Part shown: positions 1 to 7,805 of the stretch, one piece after another
Layout: each line of letters starts with the position of its first letter
Position numbering within the stretch: position 1 is the first letter of the stretch
NCBI GenBank assembly: GCA_013299055.1
Contig: JAAFKB010000022.1
Location: 1-46,202, forward strand
DNA: 46,202 nt
Origin: Sphaerotilus sp.
GTDB lineage: Bacteria; Pseudomonadota; Gammaproteobacteria; Burkholderiales; Burkholderiaceae_C
Direction: 5' to 3'
Made by a program: the position numbers and the translations under genes
The notes under the pieces: model-generated
Database searches by the model: none
Told to the model about the DNA's origin: nothing
Seen by the model: only the letters and a program-made list of their open reading frames with translations

Positions 1-1
1 C

Positions 2-235
2 GACATCGCGGTCTACACCGTCGGCGACGAGGTCTACGCCACCGACAACCTCTGCACCCACGGCCACGCCCGCCTGTGCGACGGCTTCCTCGACGGCCAC
101 GAGATCGAATGCCCGCTGCACCAGGGGAAATTCGACGTGCGCGACGGACGTCCGACCTGCGCGCCCGTCACGGAGGCGGTGCGCAGCTATCCCGTGAAGG
201 TCGAAGGTGGGCGGGTGTTCCTGCAGATCGACTGA
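2..235 (+). CDS. Rieske [2Fe-2S] ferredoxin, 5'-truncated by window edge
   Basis: An open frame enters from the left edge and stops at 233-235; its start lies outside the window, and 77 residues are visible. They carry a complete Rieske cluster motif: Cys-Thr-His, 16 residues, then Cys-Pro-Leu-His. It is followed by [11 protein letters not shown] and CAPVTEAV, as in the small ferredoxins (about 105 aa) that pass electrons to ring-hydroxylating dioxygenases of the naphthalene/salicylate/anthranilate type (NagAb/AndAb-like, from memory). It would be a soluble electron carrier between a reductase and a terminal oxygenase. Such oxygenases often make catechol, which fits the convergent catechol operon that starts 8 bp downstream. 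The oxygenase subunits would have to lie left of the window. The fold is certain; the oxygenase partner is inferred. Confidence 0.88.
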   Translation, partial: DIAVYTVGDEVYATDNLCTHGHARLCDGFLDGHEIECPLHQGKFDVRDGRPTCAPVTEAVRSYPVKVEGGRVFLQID

Positions 236-243
236 GTCCCGTG

Positions 244-1077
244 CTACACCCCAGCAGGTAGCCCCAGCAAGGCCCGTGTCTCAGCCGGCGTCGCAGCATG
301 CCGCCCATGGACCTCGCACAGTTGCACGACCTGCTGCACCAGCGCCGCATTCGACGGCGCGAGCGTGTCGCGGTCGAGCCGCACGTTGTCCTCCATCCCG
401 GTGCGGCAGTGGCCGCCGAGTTCCAGCGACCAGCGTGCCAGCGTCAGCTGGTCACGCCCGATGCCGGCACCCGTCCAGGTGGCATGGGGCGACAGGCGGC
501 GCAGCGTCTGCACGTAAAAGGCCAGCACCTCGCGGTCCGCCGGCATCGCGTTCTGGATGCCCATCACGAACTGCACATGCAGTGGCCCGGTGATGCGGCC
601 TTCGCGCGCCATCTTCGCTGCCTGGAACACCATCGACAGATCGAAGGCTTCGACCTCGGGCTTGATGTCGTGGGCCTGCATCTCGGCCGCCAGCCAGGCC
701 ACCAGATCCGGTGCGTTGTCGTAGACGCGGGTGGGGAAGTTGACCGAGCCGGTGGCCAGCGAGCCCATGTCCGGCCGCAGCGCCAGGTGGGCACCACGCT
801 CACGGCCGGCACCGGAGCGGCCTCCGGTGGAAAACTGGATGACCATGCCGGGGCAGTGCTGGCGGATACCGGCCATCACCTGGGCGAAGCGTTCGGGCGA
901 GGAGGTGGGCGAGCCGTCGTCGTTGCGCACATGCAGATGCACCAGCGACGCGCCTGCTTCGAAGGCGGCGTGGGTCGATTCGATCTGCTCGGCCGCGGTG
1001 ATGGGCACGGCTGGGTTGTCGCGCTTCTGGGGCAACGAGCCAGTGATGGCGACAGTGATGATGCAGGGAGTGGTCAT
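244..1077 (-). CDS. BKACE family beta-keto acid cleavage enzyme (DUF849)
   Basis: 277 aa. Family members are Zn-dependent enzymes that react a beta-keto acid with acetyl-CoA to give acetoacetate and a CoA ester two carbons shorter. Visible family features are an early ITVAITG strand, the metal-binding HLH in 'VHLHVRNDDG', the FSTGG loop, and the C-terminal GGHCRTGMEDN block. The ATG at 1075-1077 gives the usual start MTTPCIITVAITG; an in-frame TTG six bases upstream is less likely. It is the last gene of the six-gene catechol operon, 9 bp after the enol-lactonase whose product is beta-ketoadipate. From context I infer beta-ketoadipate as substrate, giving acetoacetate and succinyl-CoA. The family assignment is firm; the substrate is not shown by the sequence. 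Confidence 0.88.
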   Translation of the reverse strand: MTTPCIITVAITGSLPQKRDNPAVPITAAEQIESTHAAFEAGASLVHLHVRNDDGSPTSSPERFAQVMAGIRQHCPGMVIQFSTGGRSGAGRERGAHLALRPDMGSLATGSVNFPTRVYDNAPDLVAWLAAEMQAHDIKPEVEAFDLSMVFQAAKMAREGRITGPLHVQFVMGIQNAMPADREVLAFYVQTLRRLSPHATWTGAGIGRDQLTLARWSLELGGHCRTGMEDNVRLDRDTLAPSNAALVQQVVQLCEVHGRHAATPAETRALLGLPAGV

Positions 1078-1086
1078 GGGCAAGGT

Positions 1087-1890
1087 TCAAGCGAGGTCTG
1101 CGGCCTGCAGGAAGGCTTCGACGGCGGGGTGGAACGCAGCGGGCTGCTCCCAGGGGCTCAGGTGTGACGACTGCGCGAACACCTCCAGCTGGGCGCCGGG
1201 GATGCGCTGCTGGATCGCCCGCGCCATCTCCGGGGTGGCGCCGAGGTCAAGCGCACCTGCGAGCACCAGGGTCGGACAGGCGATGTGGTGCAGTGCGTCG
1301 AGCCAGTCCACTCCCGCCACGGCGTGACAGCAGGCGGCGTAGCCCACAGGATCACAGGCCAGCAGCTGGGCGCGCAGGATCGCCACGGCTTGCGGGTGGT
1401 CGGCTCGGAAGGTCTCGTGCAGGTAGCGCGCCACCACCTGATCGACCACCGCCGCCATGCCTTGCGCCTGCACCGCCGTGATGCGCTGCGCCCAGATGGG
1501 CTGTGCAGCATCGGGATAGCGGGCGGCGGTGTGGGCCAGCACGAGTGCGCGCACCCGCTCTGGGTACTGAATCGCCAGCCCCTGGCCAACCATCCCACCC
1601 ATCGACAGGCCGATCCAGACCACCGGCCCACGCCCCCAGGCGTCAATGAGCGCCGCAGCGTCGTCGGCCAGCCGGGCCATCGCGAGCGGCCCGACTGGCA
1701 CCGCCGACTGGCCGTGACCACGCTGGTCATAGGCGAGCACAGGACGGCAGCCGGCCTGCGTGGTGGCCCAGTCACGCCACATCGTGTGGTCAAGGCCGAG
1801 CGCATGGCCCAGCACCACCGGCTGGCCGGGGCCGTCGGCGAGCACCATGGCGTGCAGGTCAGGGACAAGCGGCAAGGGAGCGCGTGCCAT
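1087..1890 (-). CDS. pcaD: 3-oxoadipate enol-lactonase-like alpha/beta hydrolase
   Basis: 267 aa from the ATG at 1888-1890. The frame stays open far upstream, but that part runs through the preceding gene and is not protein-like. Alpha/beta-hydrolase features: LGHALGLD with the oxyanion region near residue 30, YDQRGHG near 54-60, the nucleophile Ser96 in GLSMGG, an acid in the LVLAGALDLGATP stretch, and the C-terminal His in SSHLSPWEQP. This layout matches PcaD, which hydrolyses beta-ketoadipate enol-lactone to beta-ketoadipate in the cytoplasm. It lies 8 bp after the Bug gene and 9 bp before the BKACE gene. Its substrate follows chemically from that of catC upstream, which strengthens the assignment. 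Confidence 0.88.
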   Translation of the reverse strand: MARAPLPLVPDLHAMVLADGPGQPVVLGHALGLDHTMWRDWATTQAGCRPVLAYDQRGHGQSAVPVGPLAMARLADDAAALIDAWGRGPVVWIGLSMGGMVGQGLAIQYPERVRALVLAHTAARYPDAAQPIWAQRITAVQAQGMAAVVDQVVARYLHETFRADHPQAVAILRAQLLACDPVGYAACCHAVAGVDWLDALHHIACPTLVLAGALDLGATPEMARAIQQRIPGAQLEVFAQSSHLSPWEQPAAFHPAVEAFLQAADLA

Positions 1891-1898
1891 GGCGGGGC

Positions 1899-2891
1899 TC
1901 AGTCCGCCTGGATGCGGCGTTCGCGGATGAGTTTTTCCCACTTCGTGTTCTCGGCGGCGAGTGTGGCGGCGAACGCCTCCGGGCCATGGCCGATCACTTC
2001 GGCGCCGAGGACGGAGAAGCGGGCCTTGACCTCGCTGAGCTGCATCGCTTCGGTCAGCGCGTTGTGCATGGTGCGGACCACGTCCTTCGGGGTGCCGGCG
2101 GGCATGAAGATCCCGAACCACGGTACCACCTCGTAACCCGCCACCCCCACCTCGGCCAGCGTGGGCAGGTCGGGCATCGACGGCGAGCGCCGCGCCGTCG
2201 TCAACGCCAGCGCGATCAGCTTGCCGGACTGCACATGCGGCCGTGCCGAGGCGATGCTGTCGAACATCATCCCCACCTGGCCGCCGATCAGGTCGCTCAT
2301 CGCCGGACCGCTGCCACGGTAGGGAATGTGCTGCATGTCGGTGCTGGTCATGGCGGTGAACAGCTCGCCCGAGAGGTGGATCGAGGTGCCGTTGCCCGCC
2401 GAAGCGTAGGTGAGCTGTCCGGGCTGGGCCTTGGCCTCGGCGATCAGCTCGGTCACCGTGCGGGCCTTGACCTTGGCCGGGTTGATCACCAGCATGTTCG
2501 GCACCACGGCGAGCTGCGTCACCGGAGCGAAGTCCTTCAGCGGGTCGTAGCCCAGCTTGGCGTAGAGGTAGCGGTTGGTCACCATGCCGATGGAGGTGAT
2601 GACCATGGTGTAGCCGTCCGCCGGGGCCTTGGCGACAGCTTCGACCCCCAGGTTGCCGCCTGCGCCGGACTTGTTCTCGACGACGATGGTCTGCCCGAAC
2701 TTGCGCCCCAGGGGATCGCTCAGGGCGCGGGCCAGTCCGTCCATCGCGCCGCCCGGCGGGAAGGGCACGACCAGGCGGATCGGTTTGTCAGGGTAGGCGG
2801 CTTGTGCGGACAGGCTCAGCACGGCGCCGAACATGGTGACCGCCAGGGCGGTGCAGGCGTGGCGGGTGGTGCGGGTGACGTGGTGGAACAT
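1899..2891 (-). CDS. Bug/TctC-type tripartite tricarboxylate transporter substrate-binding protein
   Basis: 330 aa, usual for the family. A signal peptide is visible: basic start, hydrophobic stretch around ACTALAVTMFGAVLSLSAQA, probable cleavage after AQA, then the mature start YPDKPIRLVVPFPPGG. The loops FPPGG and VVENKSGAGGNLG, and the HIPYRGSGPA segment, are diagnostic of Bug proteins. These bind small carboxylates in the periplasm and usually serve TctAB permeases, which are not in this window. It is embedded between catC and the enol-lactonase with 8-bp gaps on both sides, so it is co-transcribed with catechol enzymes. I infer an aromatic acid or a muconate-like dicarboxylate as ligand. 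The start is the ATG at 2889-2891; longer frames upstream overlap catC. Confidence 0.9.
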   Translation of the reverse strand: MFHHVTRTTRHACTALAVTMFGAVLSLSAQAAYPDKPIRLVVPFPPGGAMDGLARALSDPLGRKFGQTIVVENKSGAGGNLGVEAVAKAPADGYTMVITSIGMVTNRYLYAKLGYDPLKDFAPVTQLAVVPNMLVINPAKVKARTVTELIAEAKAQPGQLTYASAGNGTSIHLSGELFTAMTSTDMQHIPYRGSGPAMSDLIGGQVGMMFDSIASARPHVQSGKLIALALTTARRSPSMPDLPTLAEVGVAGYEVVPWFGIFMPAGTPKDVVRTMHNALTEAMQLSEVKARFSVLGAEVIGHGPEAFAATLAAENTKWEKLIRERRIQAD

Positions 2892-2899
2892 GGGCAGGC

Positions 2900-3178
2900 T
2901 CAGCGGATCGAGGAAGGGTGGCGGGCCAGCGGCGTGACCTGCAAGCGCATGTAAGCGAACAGCGGCAGGCCGGACAGCAGGGTGTGCAGCGTGTCGTGGT
3001 CGGGCGCATCGAAGACGCTGTAGTTGGCGTATTCGCCGACCACGCGCCAGAGGTGCGGCCACTGGCCCGCCACCTGCAGCGACTGCGAATAGGCTCTTTC
3101 GCGTGCCTTGAGGGCGTCGGCTTCGGCGGTCGGCATGTCGGGCGGCAGTTCCACGCGCATGTGAACGAGGTAGAGCAT
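2900..3178 (-). CDS. catC: Muconolactone delta-isomerase
   Basis: 92 aa, close to the usual 92-96. The protein begins MLYLVHMRVELPPDMP, and the segment LWRVVGEYANYSVFDAPDHD is typical of CatC. The family isomerises muconolactone to beta-ketoadipate enol-lactone and forms a cytoplasmic decamer. It lies 18 bp downstream of catB, whose product it uses, and 8 bp before the Bug gene. Start ATG is at 3176-3178, with a GAGGAGTCCCC leader upstream acting as a good ribosome-binding site. No oddities. Confidence 0.95.
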   Translation of the reverse strand: MLYLVHMRVELPPDMPTAEADALKARERAYSQSLQVAGQWPHLWRVVGEYANYSVFDAPDHDTLHTLLSGLPLFAYMRLQVTPLARHPSSIR

Positions 3179-3196
3179 GGGGACTCCTCGGTGGGT

Positions 3197-4339
3197 TCAG
3201 GGGGTGCGCACCGCGAGGACGGGGGTGCGGTCACGGCGGTAGAAGGCGAGCTTGGACGGGTCGATCTCGACACCGAATCCATCCCCGTCGTGCAGGTGGA
3301 TCGCGCCGTCGTGGTAGCGCAGCGGCTGCGTCACCAGATCGTCCTTGAGCAGCAGCGGCCCGAACAGCTCGCAGCCGGCCCGCACACCATGGATCGCCAC
3401 GAAGGTGTGCAGGTAGGCGGCGGTGCCCACACTGGTTTCGAGCATGCAGCCGCCATAGCACGGGATGCCAGCGGCTTCGGCGATGGCGGCGGTCTTCATG
3501 GTCGCCAGCGGCCCGCCCGCCTTGGTGAGCTTGAGCGCGAAGACATCGGCCGCGGCGTGCTGCACCAGGTTCAGCGCATCGGCAGGGGTGCCGAGCGCCT
3601 CGTCGGCCATGATCGCCACGTCGAAGCGTGCCGCCAGCCGCGCCATCGCCGCCACGTTATGGCGCGCCACGGGTTGCTCGATCAACGCCACGCCGGCCGC
3701 TTCGAGCCGGGCGATGCAGCGCGTGGCGGTCAGCTCGTCCCAGGCCTGGTTCACGTCCACCTGTACCCGCGCCCGGCCGGCGAAGTGCTCGGCGATGCGG
3801 CTGGCGTGGGCCACGTCGGCCATCGGGTCGCCAGCGCCGATCTTGAGCTTGAAGACATGGTGCAGCCGGGCGTCGAGCTTGGCCTCGCCCTCGGCGATGT
3901 CGGCGTCAGTGCCGCCGCTGGCCAGGGTCCAGGCCAGCTCGATCTGGTCATGTACCTTGCCCCCCAGCAGCCGGTGGGCCGGCACGCCCAGTGACCGCGC
4001 CACCAGGTCCAGCAGCGCCATCTCGACCGCCGCCTTGGCGAATCGGTTGCCCCGCACCAGCCGCTCCATCAGCACCGACATCGCCTGCAGGTCGCGTGGG
4101 TCGCGGCCGACCAGGTGCGGTGTGAGGTAGGTGTCGATGATGGTCTTGATGGTCTCGGTGCTTTCTTCCGCCCAGGCTGGGCCGCCGATGGTCGAGGCCT
4201 CGCCGATCCCGACGACACCGTCCTCGTCCCGCACGCGCACGATCACGTAGTTCTGCGTCGTGATCGCACCGAACGACAGGTGGTGAACCCGCGTGGTCGG
4301 GATGTCGACCAGCACGGTCTCGATGCTGTGGAGCTTCAT
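3197..4339 (-). CDS. catB: Muconate cycloisomerase
   Basis: 380 aa, enolase superfamily, converting cis,cis-muconate to muconolactone with a divalent metal. All expected residues are present. The Lys pair lies in FKLKIG (Lys164, Lys166). Metal ligands are Asp195 in DVNQAW, Glu221 in EQP and Asp246 in ADE. The opposite-face Lys270 lies in ALKLTKAGG. With a constant offset of three these match the Pseudomonas enzyme (K169, D198, E224, D249, K273), which is why muconate rather than another enolase-family substrate is called. The start ATG at 4337-4339 gives MKLHSIETVLVDIP; a longer frame upstream lies inside the dioxygenase gene. The gap to that gene is 10 bp. Confidence 0.95.
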   Translation of the reverse strand: MKLHSIETVLVDIPTTRVHHLSFGAITTQNYVIVRVRDEDGVVGIGEASTIGGPAWAEESTETIKTIIDTYLTPHLVGRDPRDLQAMSVLMERLVRGNRFAKAAVEMALLDLVARSLGVPAHRLLGGKVHDQIELAWTLASGGTDADIAEGEAKLDARLHHVFKLKIGAGDPMADVAHASRIAEHFAGRARVQVDVNQAWDELTATRCIARLEAAGVALIEQPVARHNVAAMARLAARFDVAIMADEALGTPADALNLVQHAAADVFALKLTKAGGPLATMKTAAIAEAAGIPCYGGCMLETSVGTAAYLHTFVAIHGVRAGCELFGPLLLKDDLVTQPLRYHDGAIHLHDGDGFGVEIDPSKLAFYRRDRTPVLAVRTP

Positions 4340-4349
4340 CAGGAGAACC

Positions 4350-5006
4350 TCAGGCGCGGCGCTGGCCAGGTCGGTTGGCCAGCACGATGTCGATGGCGCC
4401 CGTGCTGCCACTGCCACCCTTCTTCACGTCCATGACCAGACGCGAGTGCCTGGCCCACGGATCCTTGGCGATGAAGGGGTCACCCTTGAGGTAGATCTGG
4501 GAGGTCAGCGGCAGGTAGATCGGGTGCGTGACCGTCAGGTGGAAGTGCGCGGGGCGGGTCTGGCCGGCGTAAGCCTCGAAACCTTCCAGGCCGGGCGGGA
4601 TGCCATAGCGGCCAGGGATGACGGTGTCGAACACGAAGCGGCCGTTCTGGTCGGTCTGTGCCATGGCGCGGAAACGGAAGTTCTCCGGCGCGATCTTCTC
4701 GTCAGGCGTCTTGATGTCGTAGGCGCCCTTGTGGTCGCAGTGCCAGAAATCGACGGTGGCGCCCACCACGGGGGTCTTGCAGTCCGGGCGCAGCACGGTG
4801 CCCGTCAGCACCAGGCGCTCGCCTTCGACACCCGCCTCGGCGAGCTTGACCATGTTCTTGGCGCCCGAGCGGTAGAACGGGCCGAGGATGTCGCCATCCG
4901 TGACCAGGCAGGCGTTGCGGGCCTGTGCGGGCAGGGCCACCACGCCGGCCACGGCGGCAGGGGCAGCAAGGAGGAAGCGGCGGCGCTGGGGGCTGGACGA
5001 GGGCAT
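4350..5006 (-). CDS. Tat-exported intradiol ring-cleavage dioxygenase
   Basis: 218 aa. The N terminus QRRRFLLAAPAAVAGVVALPAQA is a twin-arginine signal (RRxFL plus a hydrophobic core, cleavage after AQA). The rest is a compact intradiol dioxygenase domain with all four Fe(III) ligands: Tyr96 (KGAYD), Tyr134 (PGRYG), His154 and His156 (RPAHFHL). It lacks the N-terminal helical dimerisation part of classical cytoplasmic CatA (about 300 aa), so it is not an ordinary catA. It is the first gene of the catechol operon, right before catB, so catechol or a substituted catechol is the likely substrate and a muconate the product. Export would place ring opening in the periplasm while CatB, CatC and PcaD look cytoplasmic. 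Confidence 0.9.
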   Translation of the reverse strand: MPSSSPQRRRFLLAAPAAVAGVVALPAQARNACLVTDGDILGPFYRSGAKNMVKLAEAGVEGERLVLTGTVLRPDCKTPVVGATVDFWHCDHKGAYDIKTPDEKIAPENFRFRAMAQTDQNGRFVFDTVIPGRYGIPPGLEGFEAYAGQTRPAHFHLTVTHPIYLPLTSQIYLKGDPFIAKDPWARHSRLVMDVKKGGSGSTGAIDIVLANRPGQRRA

Positions 5007-5070
5007 GGGAGTCTCCTGTTCGAGGTGTAGGGAACGTGACGGGTGCTGGAAAGATTAAAGAGCGTCGCTC

Positions 5071-5083
5071 CATTGATCCAATG
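5071..5083. promoter_or_regulatory. Palindromic candidate LysR operator
   Basis: CATTG-ATC-CAATG is a perfect 5-3-5 inverted repeat in the 128-bp gap between the divergent dioxygenase operon and the LysR gene. It contains the T-N11-A spacing expected of LysR-family sites (T5069/A5081). It sits in the most AT-rich part of the gap, about 65 bp from the operon start codon and 52 bp from the regulator start codon. Binding is inferred. Confidence 0.5.
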
Positions 5084-5134
5084 AAAAATTCAGCGGTTAT
5101 CCTTCGATGCCGTCGATGGATTTCAGGGGTTTTC

Positions 5135-6034
5135 ATGGAGCTGCGTCACCTGCGTTATTTCGTGGCGATTGCGGATGCGGGCACGATGGCCCGTGCGGCC
5201 GAGCAGGTCTTCGTCACCCAGTCCACGCTGTCGCACCAGCTCGCCCAGTTGGAGGACGGACTGGGCGTGGCGCTGTTCGAGCGCATTGGCCGCACGCTGC
5301 GGCTGACCGACGCCGGACGCGAGCTGCTCGGCCATGCCCGTGGCGTGCTGGCACAGGTCGAGGAGGGTCGCCAGGCGGTGGGCCGCATGCGCACGACGGC
5401 CAGCGGCGCGCTGCGTGTGGGGGTGATCCACTCCTTCGTGAACGGCCTGATGCCGCAGGTGGCTGCGGCCTTCCTGACCGCGCATCCGGGCGTGCGCCTG
5501 CAGATCGCCGAGCTGACCGGCACGGACATCGAGGCACAGGTGGCCGAGGGCGTGCTCGACCTGGGCGTGGCGTTCTATCCACCGGTGCGCGAAGGTGTGC
5601 TGGGCGAGCGGCTGTTCGACGACACGCTGGTGCTGGCCGTGCCCGCCGGGCACACGCTGGCGGCGCAGCGGTCAGTGCGCTTCGCCCAGCTCGGCACACT
5701 ACCGCTGGCGATGCTGGGCACACGCTTCGCGACACGGCGGCTGCTCGACGGGCATTTCCAGCGGGCAGGCGTGCGGCCGAACGTGGTGGTGGAGATCGAC
5801 TCGGTGGACGCCTTGTACCGGTTGGTCGAGCAAGGGGTGGCTGCGGCCTTCCTGCCCCGGCGATCAACCCGCCACACGGTGCGGGTGCGGCTGGTGGACG
5901 TGACCGACCCGCAGCCGGTGCGTGCAGCCGGGCTGGTGTGGCGGCGCAGCCCGTACCGCAGTGCGGCCGCGCTGGCCTTCGTGGACGTGCTGGCAGCGGT
6001 GCTGAAGACGGAAACGGAGGGGGCGTCGCCGTAA
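5135..6034 (+). CDS. LysR-family transcriptional regulator of the catechol operon
   Basis: 299 aa, the usual family length. The N-terminal winged HTH reads MELRHLRYFVAIADAGTMAR with AAEQVFVTQSTLSHQLAQLE as the recognition part, then the long linker helix. The effector-binding domain starts near residue 90 (SGALRVGVIHS). Start ATG at 5135 is chosen because MELRHLRYF is the canonical beginning and AGGGG lies 6 bases upstream; the frame is open further upstream into the divergent gene. It is divergent from the six catechol genes with a palindrome between them. It probably activates them in response to a muconate-like inducer, as CatR/BenM-type regulators do. The effector is inferred from neighbourhood only. 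Confidence 0.92.
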   Translation: MELRHLRYFVAIADAGTMARAAEQVFVTQSTLSHQLAQLEDGLGVALFERIGRTLRLTDAGRELLGHARGVLAQVEEGRQAVGRMRTTASGALRVGVIHSFVNGLMPQVAAAFLTAHPGVRLQIAELTGTDIEAQVAEGVLDLGVAFYPPVREGVLGERLFDDTLVLAVPAGHTLAAQRSVRFAQLGTLPLAMLGTRFATRRLLDGHFQRAGVRPNVVVEIDSVDALYRLVEQGVAAAFLPRRSTRHTVRVRLVDVTDPQPVRAAGLVWRRSPYRSAAALAFVDVLAAVLKTETEGASP

Positions 6035-6179
6035 CCCGGGGCCGGCACCGAGCTGGCCGAGTCCTCCGCCACACCAGTCTGGCCGCCCTGAAAACCGTCG
6101 GCACACCCCCTCGACAGGCGACAATGCCGGATTGACGTGCGCACTCCTGCGCGCCGCCGCCCGCTCCCCGACCTGCACC

Positions 6180-7793
6180 ATGTCCGACCTCTCCACCGAG
6201 ATCCGCCGCCGCCGCACCTTCGCGATCATTTCCCACCCTGACGCCGGCAAGACCACGCTGACGGAAAAGCTGCTGCTGTTCTCCGGCGCGATCCAGATCG
6301 CCGGCTCCGTCAAGGCGCGAAAAGCCTCCCGCCACGCCACGTCTGACTGGATGGAAATCGAGAAGCAGCGCGGCATCTCGGTCGCCTCCTCCGTCATGCA
6401 GATGGAATACGGCGACTGCGTCATCAACCTGCTCGACACCCCCGGCCACCAGGACTTCTCGGAAGACACCTACCGCGTGCTGACCGCCGTGGACGCCGCG
6501 CTGATGGTGATCGACGCGGCCAACGGCGTGGAGCCGCAGACCCGGCGCCTGCTGCAGGTCTGCCGCGCCCGCAACACGCCGATCCTGACGTTCATCAACA
6601 AGATGGACCGCGAGGTGAAGGATCCGCTGGCGCTGATGGACGAGATCGAGCAGGAGCTGGGCATGACCGTCGTGCCCTTCACCTGGCCGGTCGGCATGGC
6701 CAAGTTCTTCCACGGCGTGATGGACCTGCGCGAGGACCAGATGCGCCTGTTCGCGCCGGGCGAGGACCGGGCCGGTGGTGACGAGGAAGTGCTGCACGGG
6801 CTGGAGAACCCGGTCCACGCCGAGCGTTTCGGCGCGCCGTACGAGCAGGCGCTGGGCGAGGTCGAGCTGGTGCGCGAAGCGGCGCCCGCGTTCGACCACG
6901 CCGAGTTCCTGGCCGGCCGGCAGACGCCGATGTTCTTCGGCTCGGCCATCAACAACTTCGGCGTGCGCGAGGTGCTGGACGCACTGGTGGCCCTGGCACC
7001 GCCGCCGGGCAACCGGCAGGCGATCGAGCGTGTCGTCGAGCCGAACGAGGCGAAGTTCTCCGGCGTCGTCTTCAAGGTGCAGGCCAACATGGACCCAGCC
7101 CACCGCGACCGCATCGCCTTCGTGCGCGTGTCGTCCGGCAAGTTCATCCGCGGCATGCGCCTCAAGGTCGTGCGCAACGGCAAGGAAATGCGCCCGCAGA
7201 CGGTGGTGAGCTTCCTGTCGCAGCGGCGCGAACTCGTCGATGAGGCGGTGGCCGGCGACATCATCGGCATCCCGAACCACGGCGTGCTGCAGCTCGGCGA
7301 CACGCTGACCGAGGGCGAGATGCTGCACTACACGGGGCTGCCCTTCTTCGCGCCGGAGAGCTTCCGCACGGTGGAGATCAAGGATCCGCTGCGTGGCAAG
7401 CAGTTGCGCCAGGGCCTGCAGCAGCTCGGCGAGGAAGGCGCGATCCAGGTGTTCAACCCGGTCGCGGGCGGCTCGCTGATGCTGGGCGCGATCGGGCAAC
7501 TGCAGTTCGAGGTCGTGCTGCACCGCCTCAAGGGCGAGTACGGCGTGGACGCGCGGCTGGACCCGTGCCGCTTCACGGTGGCGCGCTGGATCACCAGCAC
7601 GGACGAGAACAAGCTCAAGCGTTTCATCGACTCGGAGCCGCTGCGCATCGCCTACGACGTGGTGGGCGCACCGGCCTTCCTGGTGCAGTACAGCTCGGAC
7701 CTGCGGGTCGCGCAGGAGCGGGCGCCGGACATCCAGTTCCACGCGATGCGGGAGCACTCGGGGCGGGTGTTCGGGCAGGCGCCGACGCTCTGA
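6180..7793 (+). CDS. prfC: Peptide chain release factor 3 (GTPase)
   Basis: 537 aa, normal for RF3, which uses GTP to recycle RF1/RF2 from the ribosome. GTPase motifs: G1 SHPDAGKTTLTEK near residue 18, switch region RGISVASS, G3 DTPGHQDFSEDTYR, G4 NKMDR. Residues GSVKARKASRHATSDWMEIEK distinguish RF3 from EF-G. The ATG at 6180 (MSDLSTEIRRRR) is chosen over the upstream start of the open frame at 6132 because homologues begin there. It is a single gene; the 145 bp upstream hold no gene, only a possible -10 (GACAAT) near 6119. It converges on metF with a 12-bp gap. Confidence 0.97.
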   Translation: MSDLSTEIRRRRTFAIISHPDAGKTTLTEKLLLFSGAIQIAGSVKARKASRHATSDWMEIEKQRGISVASSVMQMEYGDCVINLLDTPGHQDFSEDTYRVLTAVDAALMVIDAANGVEPQTRRLLQVCRARNTPILTFINKMDREVKDPLALMDEIEQELGMTVVPFTWPVGMAKFFHGVMDLREDQMRLFAPGEDRAGGDEEVLHGLENPVHAERFGAPYEQALGEVELVREAAPAFDHAEFLAGRQTPMFFGSAINNFGVREVLDALVALAPPPGNRQAIERVVEPNEAKFSGVVFKVQANMDPAHRDRIAFVRVSSGKFIRGMRLKVVRNGKEMRPQTVVSFLSQRRELVDEAVAGDIIGIPNHGVLQLGDTLTEGEMLHYTGLPFFAPESFRTVEIKDPLRGKQLRQGLQQLGEEGAIQVFNPVAGGSLMLGAIGQLQFEVVLHRLKGEYGVDARLDPCRFTVARWITSTDENKLKRFIDSEPLRIAYDVVGAPAFLVQYSSDLRVAQERAPDIQFHAMREHSGRVFGQAPTL

Positions 7794-7805
7794 CCTTGCC
7801 GCCGT

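Noticed and set aside
4350..5006. Classical cytoplasmic CatA
   Set aside because: Too short, lacks the N-terminal helical domain, and carries a Tat signal.
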